A DNA stretch of 64,000 bases from Clostridiales bacterium. Its GTDB lineage: Bacteria; Bacillota; Sulfobacillia; RBS10-35. Made by a program: the position numbers and the translations under genes. The notes below the pieces were generated by a model. The model had not been told where the DNA came from, did not search any database, and worked only from the letters and a program-made list of their open reading frames with translations. The stretch covers positions 62,001 through 126,000 of the forward strand of contig JAHHQG010000030.1 of the NCBI GenBank assembly GCA_018729555.1. The letters run 5' to 3'. Positions within the stretch are counted from its first letter, which is position 1; each line of letters begins with the position of its first letter. This document shows positions 19,202 through 28,196 of the stretch, piece by piece.

Positions 19202-19773
19202 GTTCCCACCCCTAGACCCAGCTCCTTTTCCACCGACCGCATGGCCTCGATGCAGAAGGCGATATGCTCATCCAGGGGCACGCCGAATTCTTCCGCCCCC
19301 TGGTAGATGTCCTCCCGGGACACTCCCCGGGCAAAGGCCTTATCCTTCAGCTTCTTCTTGACGGACTTCACTTCCAGGTTCTCCAGGCTCTTATCGGGCC
19401 TCACCAGGGCGCAGGCGGTGATGAACCCTGAGAGCTCATCCACGGCAAAGAGGGCTTGGGCCATGGGGGTATCCCGGGGAACCCCCGAGTAGTTGGCATG
19501 GCCCAGGATGGCCTTCAGCATATCCTCGGGCCAGCCCCGCTCCCGCAAGAATTCCACCGCCCGGAAGGGGTGGTCCTCCATGGTGGGGTAGCGCTCGTAA
19601 TCGAGGTCGTGGACCAGCCCCACAATCCCCCAGCGCTCTTCATCCTCCCCCAGGCGGCGGGCATAGGCCCGCATGCAGGCTTCCACCGCCAACATATGGC
19701 GGCGGAGGTTTTCGCCGGTGACCCATTCCTGCAAAAGCTGCCATGCTTCTTCTCGCGTCGGTTCGTGGCTCAT
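19198..19773 (-). CDS. HD-domain hydrolase
   Basis: A 191-residue HD-fold protein. The metal ligands are visible in LRRHMLAVEACM (H), VGLVHDLDYERYP (HD) and LGHANYSG. The family cleaves phosphoester bonds; the substrate is unknown. The ATG at 19773 follows AAAGGAGAGAACCC and overlaps the adenosyltransferase stop (ATGA). The next gene overlaps it in turn, so three genes are coupled. Confidence 0.88.
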   Translation of the reverse strand: MSHEPTREEAWQLLQEWVTGENLRRHMLAVEACMRAYARRLGEDEERWGIVGLVHDLDYERYPTMEDHPFRAVEFLRERGWPEDMLKAILGHANYSGVPRDTPMAQALFAVDELSGFITACALVRPDKSLENLEVKSVKKKLKDKAFARGVSREDIYQGAEEFGVPLDEHIAFCIEAMRSVEKELGLGVGT

Positions 19774-20339
19774 GGGTTCTCTCCTTTCCGCGGTGCTCCT
19801 ACCCAAGGGACATCGGCCACACCCCGGCGGCGGTTCACCGCCCGGGCCAGGGCAAAGAGCCAGTCGGAAAGCCGGTTGAGGTAGGCCAACACCACCAGAG
19901 GCACTGGCTCTTCCCCCGCTAGGCGCACCACCTCCCGCTCCGCCCGCCGGCAGACGGTCCTTGCCCCGTGGAGGAAGGCCGCTTCGGGGCTTCCCCCCGG
20001 CAAGATGAAGGTCTTAAGTTCCCCCGCCTCCTCCATGGCCTCATCGATCCAGGATTCCAGCTTCAGGATATCCTCTTCATCCAGGCCCCGGGCGGGAGGC
20101 TTTTCCCGATGGGGAGGCGTCGCCAGGAGGGCTCCCATCTGAAAGAGATCCCCTTGGACTTCCAAGAGGCGCCGGTGCCATTCATCTTCGGCCTTAAGGT
20201 AAGCGGCGCAGATCCCCAGCCAAGCGTTCAGCTCGTCCACCGCCCCGTAGGCTTCGACCCTGGGAGATGTCTTGGAAACCCTCTGCCCGCCAAAAAGAGA
20301 GGTCTCCCCTTTATCCCCTCCCCGGGTGTAGATCTTCAT
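19770..20339 (-). CDS. Cob(I)yrinic acid a,c-diamide adenosyltransferase, PduO type
   Basis: A 189-residue ATP:cob(I)alamin adenosyltransferase. It begins MKIYTRGGDKGETSLFGG, the ATP-binding segment of the PduO class, and has SPRVEAYGAVDELNAWLG at about 25 and ARTVCRRAER near 130. It makes adenosylcobalamin in the cytoplasm. ATGA overlaps couple it to the glycosidase gene upstream and the HD gene downstream. I found no cobalamin riboswitch in front of this string. Confidence 0.95.
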   Translation of the reverse strand: MKIYTRGGDKGETSLFGGQRVSKTSPRVEAYGAVDELNAWLGICAAYLKAEDEWHRRLLEVQGDLFQMGALLATPPHREKPPARGLDEEDILKLESWIDEAMEEAGELKTFILPGGSPEAAFLHGARTVCRRAEREVVRLAGEEPVPLVVLAYLNRLSDWLFALARAVNRRRGVADVPWVGAPRKGENP

Positions 20340-22033
20340 GGCCCATCCCTCCTCGGCGTCCAGTCATCGAGGATCGCCTTCACCTCTTCAAAGGCACCCT
20401 CATGGCCGAGCCGCAGCTGCCACGACGCGACCCCCGCCAGGCCCAAATCCCTCGCCAGTTCCACCCGCCGGCGGAGGGTCTCTTCCGTCTCCAGCCACAT
20501 GCGGTACCTCCGCCCCTTTTCCTGCCACTCCACCCGCGGCACCCCGTGGACCTCATCCCACACAGGGGTAAGCTTCTTTTCCCGGACCGTTTCTTCCTGC
20601 TGGCGAAGGCCAAGGGCCGTGGATTTCCACCCGCCCTCTTCCTCCCGCCACAAGCGGGTGTAGAAGGGAAGGCCCAGAACCAGCTTTTCCGGCGGCACCT
20701 CCATAAGGGTGGCTTCCACGCCCTTTCTCACCCAGGGAAGGCCGGCCGTGGGACCGGGGGAAGGGGCGTTCCCCGGGGTCTGATCGTAGGCCATCACCAT
20801 GATGAAATCGGCCGCTTCCGAAAGGGCCCGGCGGTCGTAGAAGAGGCTCCAGTTGGGGCTCCCCCCCGGAAAGGTCACATCCACCGAGAGGACCAGGCCG
20901 GCCCGCCGCATGAGGGGCGACAGCTCCCGGATGAACTGGGTGAAAAGGTCTTTATCCTCCAGATAGACGTTTTCGAAATCCACGTTGATGCCATCCAGCT
21001 GAAGGGCCTGGGCTTGGGCCACAAGCTGGCGGGCGGCCTCCCGGCGGGCATGGGTGCTGGAAAGAAAGGCGTGGGTAAGGTCGGGATCAAAGCGGTTGCT
21101 GAAAAGGGCCCACACCAAAAGGCCTCGTTGGTGGGCGGCCGCCACATAGGCGGGGTCCCCCAGGCTGGCGACGAGCCCGTCCTCTTCCAGGTGAAACCAG
21201 GTGGGGGAAAGGATCCCCACGCCGGGAAGGGGCGGGTAGCGGGAAGGATCGGCCCCCCTCACCGTCACCAAATCCCACGTCAGGTGGAAGGGCCCGGGGG
21301 GAAGGCTCCTCGGGCGGGGTTCGGGCCGGACGGTTTCACCCGGAAAGAGGCCCGTCAGGACCACATGATCCTTGGGAAGCCAGCCCACCCGGCCGTCCTC
21401 CAGCTGCACCAGGTACCATCCCTTCACTTCGCCCCACACCCGCACCTCCCTCCCCGGGTCCACGGCCGCCAGGCGCCGGCTACGGGCATGGGGATCTTCC
21501 TTCAGCCAAAGGGTCCCTTCCCACCAGGCCGGGGTCCGGATCTCCCCCATGAGGCGGGGGGTGGTCGCCCGGTCCACCGTCACCAGGCCCGTCTCGGCAT
21601 GGATGGTCACGTTGAGGGGGTAGAGGAAAGAAAGGGCCTTCAAGGGCACCCACACCGATCCCCCCATCTCCCGCCAGGGGGCTGCCAGGCGGAAGGGCTC
21701 CTCGTTGATCCAGGCCTCCAGATCCCCCTCCGAGAGGATCACCCACCGGTCTTTCGTGGTGAGGACCAGGAGATCTTCCCCCCCGTCGAAGTAGGCATGG
21801 GGGTCGATGTAGGTGTGGAAATCCTCGAAGCGAAGGTAGGCTTCCTCCCCTTCCAACCGGAGCTGCACGGGGAGGATCTCCCCTTCGAAGACGAGCTGGG
21901 GTTCCCCGAGGGAAAGGGCCGGGGCCGCCCCCCAGCCCCGCTCATAGGCCAAGGCAAAGGCGCCGGCCCATAGGATGGCCAGGAAAGCGGCCCACCCCAG
22001 CGAAGGGGGTGTGCGCCGGGCGTGGCGCGCCAT
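20336..22033 (-). CDS. Membrane-anchored or secreted glycosyl hydrolase family 18 protein with SH3 domain (YaaH/YdhD-like)
   Basis: A 565-residue protein with an N-terminal hydrophobic segment (about 12-30). A copper-amine-oxidase-N-like region follows (about 50-160), then an SH3-like domain (about 175-235), and a GH18 barrel to the C-terminus. The catalytic strand reads LDGINVDFEN, the variant of DxxDxDxE seen in spore-cortex glycosidases such as YaaH and YdhD, with the acid/base Glu present. It probably acts on peptidoglycan at the cell or spore surface. Its stop overlaps the adenosyltransferase start. Confidence 0.88.
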   Translation of the reverse strand: MARHARRTPPSLGWAAFLAILWAGAFALAYERGWGAAPALSLGEPQLVFEGEILPVQLRLEGEEAYLRFEDFHTYIDPHAYFDGGEDLLVLTTKDRWVILSEGDLEAWINEEPFRLAAPWREMGGSVWVPLKALSFLYPLNVTIHAETGLVTVDRATTPRLMGEIRTPAWWEGTLWLKEDPHARSRRLAAVDPGREVRVWGEVKGWYLVQLEDGRVGWLPKDHVVLTGLFPGETVRPEPRPRSLPPGPFHLTWDLVTVRGADPSRYPPLPGVGILSPTWFHLEEDGLVASLGDPAYVAAAHQRGLLVWALFSNRFDPDLTHAFLSSTHARREAARQLVAQAQALQLDGINVDFENVYLEDKDLFTQFIRELSPLMRRAGLVLSVDVTFPGGSPNWSLFYDRRALSEAADFIMVMAYDQTPGNAPSPGPTAGLPWVRKGVEATLMEVPPEKLVLGLPFYTRLWREEEGGWKSTALGLRQQEETVREKKLTPVWDEVHGVPRVEWQEKGRRYRMWLETEETLRRRVELARDLGLAGVASWQLRLGHEGAFEEVKAILDDWTPRRDGP

Positions 22034-22036
22034 AGC

Positions 22037-23128
22037 CTACGCGCGAAGCTCCGAGGGTGCAGCCCCGGTGAGGGCCGCCACCTGGAGGGCCAGCTTCCTG
22101 AAGGTCTTCGCCGCCTCGCTCTCGGGGTCCGTCGCCACGATGGGCCGGCCGCTGTCGCTCCCTTCCCGCACTTTCACCTCGAGGGGGATCTGGGCGAGGA
22201 GCTCCGTTCCCAAGATCTGGGCCATCATCTTGCCGCCGCCCTTTCCGAAAATGTGGGTCACCTCGCCGCAGTGGGGGCAGCGGAAGTAGGCCATGTTCTC
22301 CACCACCCCGAGGATGCGGAGCTCCGTCTTCTCCGCGAAGATACCGGCCCGCTGGGCCACGTTGGTGGAGGTGGCTTCCGGCGTGGTGACCAGCAGCATC
22401 TGGGCCCGGCGGAGCTTGGTGGCCACCGTCAAGGCCACATCCCCCGTCCCCGGGGGAAGATCCACCAGGAGGTAATCCAGATCGCCCCAGAGGACATCCC
22501 GCAAAAACTGCTCCACCGCCCCGCTGATCATGGGGCCCCGCCACACCACCGCCTGCCGGGGACCCGTGAGAAAGCCCATGGACATCACCTGCAACCCGTA
22601 GGCTTCCATGGGGACGATGGCCTTCTCAAAGACCCGGGGCGGCCCTTGGAGGTCCAGGAGGGTGGGGATGGAAAAGCCGTGGATGTCGGCATCCAGGAGT
22701 CCCACCCGATAGCCCTCCTGGGCGAGGGCCACCGCCAGGTTCACCGTGACGGTGGACTTCCCCACCCCCCCCTTGCCGCTGGCCACGGCGATGACCCGGG
22801 TGGGGCTGTCGGGGTCCAAGATGGCCGAGCGGGGCTGGGGCTGGGGCCCCCGGATCTTCTCCACCAGGGCCTGGCGCTGCTCCTCGGTCATGATGCCCAG
22901 CTTGACCCGCACCTCCCCCGCCCCGGCTCTTTCCCGCAGGGCTTTTTCCACGTCTCTTTCAATACGATGGGAAAGGGGACAACCTTCCACCGTCAGAAGG
23001 ATCTCCACGAGGACCGTCGAACCTTCTATGTGAATATCCTGGACCATATCCAGATCCGTAATGGGGCGGCCCAGTTCCGGATCGTAGACCGAGGACAGGG
23101 CTTCCCACACCGATTCGCGCGTGAGCAC
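22037..23128 (-). CDS. Mrp/ApbC-family iron-sulfur carrier ATPase with DUF59 domain
   Basis: A 363-residue P-loop protein. The N-terminal MIP18/DUF59 domain (about 1-85, SVYDPELGRPITD) is followed by the Walker A motif SGKGGVGKST at about 115 and the C-terminal CPHC pair that binds a cluster. The family loads Fe-S clusters onto target enzymes. The start GTG at 23128 is preferred because GGAGGTG lies six bases upstream and the protein then begins LTRESVWEAL, as in other Mrp proteins. It heads the long minus-strand string. Confidence 0.93.
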   Translation of the reverse strand: MLTRESVWEALSSVYDPELGRPITDLDMVQDIHIEGSTVLVEILLTVEGCPLSHRIERDVEKALRERAGAGEVRVKLGIMTEEQRQALVEKIRGPQPQPRSAILDPDSPTRVIAVASGKGGVGKSTVTVNLAVALAQEGYRVGLLDADIHGFSIPTLLDLQGPPRVFEKAIVPMEAYGLQVMSMGFLTGPRQAVVWRGPMISGAVEQFLRDVLWGDLDYLLVDLPPGTGDVALTVATKLRRAQMLLVTTPEATSTNVAQRAGIFAEKTELRILGVVENMAYFRCPHCGEVTHIFGKGGGKMMAQILGTELLAQIPLEVKVREGSDSGRPIVATDPESEAAKTFRKLALQVAALTGAAPSELRA

Positions 23129-23279
23129 GGGGAACACCTCCAGTCACCACCTCATTCTACCGTAGGATGGGTGGAGGGAAACCTCCAGCCCCAGGGACCG
23201 CCAGAGATGGCAGAGGACGATACTCGCCAAGGCTTTTGGAAATCCGTATAGTGGTCAGTAACAGAAAGGCGGTGGGGCC

Positions 23280-24125
23280 ATGCACAGCCATACCTGGATC
23301 CTGGAACACCTGTCGGACGACGACCTCCGCTTCCTTGTCCGTGCTCTGGTCACCCGCCGCGACGACCACGAACATGTCGTGGAGGTCCTGCGGGATAAGC
23401 CGGACCTGGTGGACATCATGCTGGAGGACCCCGCCCTCTTCGAGCGGCTCTGGGGGGATGCGGAAGCCCTCAACACCGTGTCGCCCTATCTCTTCTTCTC
23501 GGCGGCCCTGCGCCAGGTGCGGCGGGAAATGCGGGGATCGTCCCCGACCTTCGAGTTCGATGAGGACGATAGCCGCTACCCGGTTTTCGACGGGGCGGAG
23601 GTGCGGGCCTTCCTCTCGGATCCTGCCCGGCGCCACTACCTGGTGGAGCTCCTGGTCTCCTTCACCCGGGGCTACAGCCAAGGCCAGGGGGGCTCCCCCG
23701 AAAAGCGCACCATGAAGTGGCGCTTCGGCCACCTGGACCTGGCGGCCTTGGAACGCCTCCAGACCATCGTGGAGCCGGCCGATCGCTTTGCCGTGGACCG
23801 GCGCATCGGGGACCTCAGCCTCTTCATGGCCGGCGCGTGCGTCAGCAGCGAAGCCAAACCCCTCATCCAAGAGCTGGCCCGGCAGGTGGGGATCCCCCTG
23901 GAGGGAAGCTCCCTTCGCGAGTCGGTGGAAGCCTTGGAGGAACACGGGCGCCGGGCTTACCTTCGGGTTTCCCAGCACCCCATCGCCATCCGCACCGGCC
24001 AATCGGCCCTCTTCCAGGTCCTGGCCAATGAAATCCACCTGGCCCGCAAGGCCCTCAACCACCTGCACCTCCACTACATGCCGCCCCTCCCGGGGCTGGC
24101 GGCCCCCCTCATGGGGACGGGCTGA
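23280..24125 (+). CDS. Conserved hypothetical protein, 281 residues
   Basis: I do not recognise this protein. It is a soluble, mostly helical, acidic protein beginning MHSHTWILEHLSDDD. A repeated pattern of short helices runs through the first 110 residues (VVEVLRDKPDLVDIML; ALFERLWGD), and a basic central part KRTMKWRFGHLDL precedes a helical C-terminus rich in His. No signal peptide or membrane helix is seen. The ATG has AAAGGCGGTGGGG upstream. It is divergent from mrp and ends six bases before the convergent pyk stop. Codon use is native. Confidence 0.8.
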   Translation: MHSHTWILEHLSDDDLRFLVRALVTRRDDHEHVVEVLRDKPDLVDIMLEDPALFERLWGDAEALNTVSPYLFFSAALRQVRREMRGSSPTFEFDEDDSRYPVFDGAEVRAFLSDPARRHYLVELLVSFTRGYSQGQGGSPEKRTMKWRFGHLDLAALERLQTIVEPADRFAVDRRIGDLSLFMAGACVSSEAKPLIQELARQVGIPLEGSSLRESVEALEEHGRRAYLRVSQHPIAIRTGQSALFQVLANEIHLARKALNHLHLHYMPPLPGLAAPLMGTG

Positions 24126-24130
24126 TCCCT

Positions 24131-25534
24131 CTAGACGGTGTGGACTTTCATGAGGTTGGTGGTCCCCGGAGATCCCGGGGGCCATCCGGCCGTGATGATC
24201 ACCTGCTCGCCCCGGGAGAGGAGGCCCTTTTCCACGGCCGCCTCCATGCTCCTCACCAGGAGTTCGTCGGTGCTGCCGGCCGGGGGCATGAGGAAGGGAG
24301 TCACCCCCCAGACCAGCTTGAGCTTTCGCACCGTCTCCAGATGGGGTGTGGGCGCCAGGATGGGGATGGGAGGCCGCCAGGCCGCCACCATCCGGGCGGT
24401 GTAGCCCGACTCCGTCGGTGTCACGATGGCCCGGGCCCGAAGCTGAAGGGCCGCCTCCACCGATGCCCGGCAGACCGCCGCCGTCACGTCCCCTGCCCCC
24501 GACCCTCCCTTCCCCTGCAAGGCTACCGCCTGGCTGGCCCGGTCGGCGATCCGCTTCATGGTCATCACCGCCTCCACCGGGTGCTTCCCCACGGCGGTTT
24601 CCTCCGACAGCATGACGGCATCGGCCCCGTCCAGGATGGCGTTGGCCACATCGGCCGCCTCCGCCCGCGTGGGCCGGTTCTGGGTCGTCATCGATTCCAG
24701 CATCTCCGTGGCGATGATGACGGGCTTTCCGTGGAAAAGGCCTTCTTTCACCAGTTCCTTTTGCAGGAGGGGAAGCTCCTCCGGAGGGATCTCCACCCCG
24801 AGATCCCCCCGGGCCACCATGACCCCATCGGCGGCCCGCCAGATCTCTTCCCGGTGATCCACCGCCACCTGGCTTTCCAGCTTGGCGATGAGCCAGGGGT
24901 GAAAGCCTCGGGCGGAAAGGGCCCGCCGCACCTCTTCCACGTCCTTCCCCCGCTGCACGAAGGAAAGGGCCACAAAGGCCGCCCCCGCCGAAAGGCCCGT
25001 TTCAAGTCCCTCCCAGTCCCGCTGGGTGAGGAGGGGGAGGGGCAGGGGAACGCCGGGGAGGACCATCTTCTTTCCCGAGGTGAGGATCCCCCCTTCCTCC
25101 ACGGTGAAGACGACCCTCCCCTCCTCCACCGCCTCCACCCGGCCCTTGATGCGCCCATCGTGGAGGAGGACGGCCTGTCCCGGTTCCACCCACTCCCCAA
25201 GGGGGATCCCCGGCAAAAGGAGGACCCCCGGCCCGGGCCTTCCTTCGGGCACCACGGCCCACCTCTCCCCCGGCTTTAGCTCCGGCTCTCCCTCCACCTC
25301 CACCCGCAGCTCCGGACCGGCGGTGTCCAAAAGAAGGGGAGGGCGCAAAAGGGGGTCCGGGAGAAGGGCTTCCACCCGATCCGCCCAAAAGGCCACCTCG
25401 TCGGGACCCGTGTGGGAGAGGTTGATGCGCAGCACATCGGCCCCCGCCTGAAGGACCCCCAAGAGCTTTTGGGGGTCCTTCAGGGAAGGACCGAGGGTCG
25501 CGATGATCTTGGCTCCCACCCTTCCCCTCCTCAC
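24131..25534 (-). CDS. pyk: Pyruvate kinase
   Basis: A 467-residue glycolytic enzyme without the extra C-terminal PEP-utiliser domain of Bacillus Pyk. Visible motifs are RINLSHTGPDE, IIATEMLESMTTQNRPTRAE (substrate-binding region, about 270) and DAVMLSEETAVGK. The frame opens with GTG at 25534, overlapping the pfkA stop. A GTG at 25519 has AGGAGG six bases upstream and is a good alternative start. It is co-transcribed with pfkA. Confidence 0.97.
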   Translation of the reverse strand: MRRGRVGAKIIATLGPSLKDPQKLLGVLQAGADVLRINLSHTGPDEVAFWADRVEALLPDPLLRPPLLLDTAGPELRVEVEGEPELKPGERWAVVPEGRPGPGVLLLPGIPLGEWVEPGQAVLLHDGRIKGRVEAVEEGRVVFTVEEGGILTSGKKMVLPGVPLPLPLLTQRDWEGLETGLSAGAAFVALSFVQRGKDVEEVRRALSARGFHPWLIAKLESQVAVDHREEIWRAADGVMVARGDLGVEIPPEELPLLQKELVKEGLFHGKPVIIATEMLESMTTQNRPTRAEAADVANAILDGADAVMLSEETAVGKHPVEAVMTMKRIADRASQAVALQGKGGSGAGDVTAAVCRASVEAALQLRARAIVTPTESGYTARMVAAWRPPIPILAPTPHLETVRKLKLVWGVTPFLMPPAGSTDELLVRSMEAAVEKGLLSRGEQVIITAGWPPGSPGTTNLMKVHTV

Positions 25535-26487
25535 CGCGACAAGGTGGCAGCCAGCTCTAAGTATTTCCGGGGATAAGGGGGCGGAAGCTCCAGGGCCTCT
25601 TCCAGGTCCAGGAGATGGACCTCATCCCCCTTCACGCCCACCAAGACGTTTTTCTCCCCTTGGGCCAGGGCTTCCACCGCCCGGCTCCCCAGGCGGGCCG
25701 CCAGGATGCGGTCCTGGGCCGTGGGGGAGCCCCCCCGCTGGATATGGCCCAGGACCGTCACATGGGCGGAAAGGCCCATGGCCCCCAAGGCCTCGGCCAC
25801 CTCGCCTCCTTTGCCGGCCCCCTCCGCCACCACCACCAGGCTGTAAAGCTTTCCCCGCCTTCGGCTTTCGATGAGCCGCCGCGCCACTTCCTCGAGGGAA
25901 ATGGGCGCTTCCGGGATGAGGATGGGGTCTCCGCCGGCGGCGAGGCCGGCATAGAGGGCCAGGGCCCCCGAGTGGCGGCCCATGACTTCCACCACGAAGA
26001 TGCGCTCGTGGCTGGTGGCCGTATCCCGCAGGCGATCCATGGCCTCCACCGCCGTGTTGACGGCGGTGTCAAATCCCACCGTCCGGTCGGTACCCCCCAT
26101 GTCGTTGTCGATGGTGGCGGGCACCACCGCCACCGGGATCCCCAGGCGGGAAAGGGCCAGCGCCCCCCGGGCGGTGCCGTTGCCCCCCACCGCCACCAGG
26201 GCCTCCACCCCCCACGCCTTAAGGCGCCGGGCGGCTTCTTCCTGGTGGCGCCGTTCCATAAAGGCCGGGGAGCGGCCCGCCAGGAGTAGGGTGCCTCCCC
26301 GGTGGACCATCCCCGCCACATCTTCGGTGGTCAGAAGGCGGGCATCGCCGTCCAGAAGGCCCTGGAACCCCCGGCGGACCCCCATCACCTCGATGCCTAA
26401 AGCTTCGGCCTGGCGCACCACCGCCCGCAGAACGGCGTTCATGCCGGGGGCGTCCCCCCCGGAGGTGAGGACCGCCAGGCGCTTCAT
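25531..26487 (-). CDS. pfkA: 6-phosphofructokinase
   Basis: A 318-residue phosphofructokinase. It has LTSGGDAPGMNAVLRAVVR at the start, the catalytic PATIDNDMGGTD (about 125), and EVMGRHSGALAL. Small residues at the positions equivalent to E. coli 104 and 124 (Gly, Ala) suggest ATP rather than pyrophosphate as donor. The usual GGDGS reads GGNGT, so the metal-binding aspartate 103 is replaced by asparagine. It overlaps the DUF2007-like gene upstream and pyk downstream. Confidence 0.96.
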   Translation of the reverse strand: MKRLAVLTSGGDAPGMNAVLRAVVRQAEALGIEVMGVRRGFQGLLDGDARLLTTEDVAGMVHRGGTLLLAGRSPAFMERRHQEEAARRLKAWGVEALVAVGGNGTARGALALSRLGIPVAVVPATIDNDMGGTDRTVGFDTAVNTAVEAMDRLRDTATSHERIFVVEVMGRHSGALALYAGLAAGGDPILIPEAPISLEEVARRLIESRRRGKLYSLVVVAEGAGKGGEVAEALGAMGLSAHVTVLGHIQRGGSPTAQDRILAARLGSRAVEALAQGEKNVLVGVKGDEVHLLDLEEALELPPPYPRKYLELAATLSR

Positions 26488-26741
26488 AGGCCGTCGGAGG
26501 GGGGCCGTAGCCGCCGCTTCTTGGGGGAGGCCAGGAAGGCCGTCAGCACTTCATGGGCTTCGGCCGCTTCCGATTCGGGCACCAGCACATCGTAGGGGGC
26601 GCTGGGGCCCATGTGGGGGACTCCCCCCGGCCGCAGCATGACGAGGAAGCCTTCTTCTTCCAAAAGCTCCTTCACCATCTGGGCCCACGTTTCGTTGGGC
26701 GCGATGTAAAGAACCTTCCAGGAAGGCGCAGAACCCACCAT
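26484..26741 (-). CDS. DUF2007-like small protein
   Basis: An 85-residue protein (WKVLYIAPNETWAQMVKELL) of the DUF2007 'putative signal transducing protein' type, a small ferredoxin-like fold. The ATG at 26741 is eight bases from GGAAGGAGG; an ATG at 26747 is only two bases from it. The stop overlaps pfkA (ATGA), so it is translated with the glycolysis genes. No function is assigned. Confidence 0.7.
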   Translation of the reverse strand: MVGSAPSWKVLYIAPNETWAQMVKELLEEEGFLVMLRPGGVPHMGPSAPYDVLVPESEAAEAHEVLTAFLASPKKRRLRPPSDGL

Positions 26742-26804
26742 CGCCATGGCCTCCTTCCAGCTGCCCTGCGGCCTACCTTCGACCCGCCTCGACAGCCTTC
26801 CTCC

Positions 26805-27125
26805 TCAGCTGAAAAGATTTTGCAGCTTCAGCGCCAGGCCCATGTCGCCCTGGACCTTGAGCTTTCCCTGCATGAAGGCCGCCATGGGATTGAGTTTGCC
26901 TTCCAAAAGGGCCCCCATATCCTCCACCGCCATGGAGACCGTCACCTTCGGGGAAGGGTGGGTCCCCTCCAGGATCTCCACCTCTCCATCCTTCGCCTCG
27001 GCGTAGAAGCTTCCGCCACCTTCGCCCGTCAGGTGGAACTGGAAGGATCCCGAGAGACCCGCCACCTGCTCCTTTTTCCCTTCCAGCGACGTCCTCAGCT
27101 TCTCGATGGCTTCGCTGACCGTCAT
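26805..27125 (-). CDS. SCP2 sterol-binding domain protein
   Basis: A 106-residue single-domain protein of the SCP2 fold: SFQFHLTGEGGGSFYAEAKDG, PKVTVSMAVEDMGALLEGKL and a C-terminal MQGKLKVQGDMGLALKLQNL. The fold binds lipids or acyl chains. It is divergent from the dehydrogenase at 27185 and stands just upstream of the DUF2007-like gene. The ligand is unknown. Confidence 0.9.
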   Translation of the reverse strand: MTVSEAIEKLRTSLEGKKEQVAGLSGSFQFHLTGEGGGSFYAEAKDGEVEILEGTHPSPKVTVSMAVEDMGALLEGKLNPMAAFMQGKLKVQGDMGLALKLQNLFS

Positions 27126-27184
27126 GATCGACCGCCTTTCCCATGGAAAGTCATTCCCATTATCCTACAAAGGAGGTGACGTCG

Positions 27185-28108
27185 ATGCAGGAACGGGTCG
27201 GGTTTATCGGCCTTGGCATCATGGGAAGGGCCATGGCCTTGAACATCTTAAAGAAAGGATTTCCCCTGACCGTCTGGAACCGCACCCCCGAAAAGATGGA
27301 GGCCATCGCCCGCGAAGGGGCGGAAAAAGGGGCGAACCCCGCAGATGTGGCCCGAAAGGTCACGGTGGTCTGCACCTGCGTCGGCGGCCCCGACGATCTC
27401 CTGGAGGTGGTGGCCGGCCCGAAGGGCCTTTTGGAAGGCGCCCAGCAGCGACAAGGGGAACATGGCCCCCTTTTGCACGTCGATTTCTCCACCGTCTCCC
27501 CCGAGGCCTCCCAGAAGGTAGCCCGCCTGTGGGAGGAGGCCGGCGGCCGCTTCCTGGAAGCCCCCGTCACCGGCGGGGAAAAGGGCGCCAAGGAAGGAAC
27601 CCTCACCATCATGGCGGGGGGCCATGAGGAGGATTTCCAGAGGGCCCTTCCCATCCTTGAGGCCGTGGGGGAACGGATCCACCTCATCGGTCCCCACGGT
27701 TCCGGCCAGCTTTTGAAGCTCATCGGCAACATGATCGGGGGCATCGCCCTCTGGGGTGCCCTGGAAGGCCTTCTCCTGGCGGAACGGGGCGGCCTTCCCA
27801 TGGACCAGGTGAAGGAAGTCCTCACCCACTCCAGCGCCGACTCCGCCTCCTTGCGCCTCCTCCTCCAGAGGCTGGAAAGCGGCCGGTATCACCCCGGCTT
27901 TCCCTTGAAACACCGCCTGAAGGATTTCCGCCTGGCCCTCCGGGAAGGGGAGCGGAAAGGGGTGCCCCTCCCCGCCGCCGCCCTGGTGACCCAGATGTAT
28001 GGGTCGGCCTTCTCCATGGGGCTGGGCGAGGACGATCAAACGGCCGTCTACCCCTTTTTCAAGGAGCGGTTCTTGGGCTTTCACCCGGAAGAAAAGAAAG
28101 CGCGTTAG
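27185..28108 (+). CDS. NAD(P)-binding 3-hydroxyisobutyrate dehydrogenase-family protein
   Basis: A 307-residue beta-hydroxyacid dehydrogenase. It begins with the dinucleotide-binding motif VGFIGLGIMGRAMA. The substrate-binding DFSTVSPEAS and EAPVTGGEKGA follow, and the catalytic lysine sits in GSGQLLKLIGNMIGG (about 176). The substrate could be 3-hydroxyisobutyrate, tartronate semialdehyde or a related acid. The ATG at 27185 follows AAAGGAGGTGACGTCG. A perfect palindrome lies downstream. Confidence 0.92.
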   Translation: MQERVGFIGLGIMGRAMALNILKKGFPLTVWNRTPEKMEAIAREGAEKGANPADVARKVTVVCTCVGGPDDLLEVVAGPKGLLEGAQQRQGEHGPLLHVDFSTVSPEASQKVARLWEEAGGRFLEAPVTGGEKGAKEGTLTIMAGGHEEDFQRALPILEAVGERIHLIGPHGSGQLLKLIGNMIGGIALWGALEGLLLAERGGLPMDQVKEVLTHSSADSASLRLLLQRLESGRYHPGFPLKHRLKDFRLALREGERKGVPLPAAALVTQMYGSAFSMGLGEDDQTAVYPFFKERFLGFHPEEKKAR

Positions 28109-28141
28109 GCCCCTTCGAGAAGGGGACCCACCCGATGGAAA

Positions 28142-28173
28142 GGGAAGGGCCCCTCAGCTGAGGGGCCCTTCCC
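28142..28173. terminator. Perfect 32-bp palindrome between convergent genes, likely bidirectional terminator
   Basis: The arms are 16 bases each and are exact reverse complements, starting GGGAAGGGCCCC and meeting at AGCT. It sits between the convergent genes ending at 28108 (+) and 28197 (-). A short T run (28194-28198) is 20 bases beyond it on the plus strand; no T run abuts the stem, so a factor-independent terminator is likely but not proven. Confidence 0.7.
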
Positions 28174-28196
28174 TCAGGAAGGCCGCTTGACGGTTT

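Noticed and set aside
18300-23280. Cobalamin riboswitch upstream of the adenosyltransferase string
   Set aside because: I could not find a B12-box-like core or a suitable leader; the genes overlap and the only leader (23129-23279) has no such motif.
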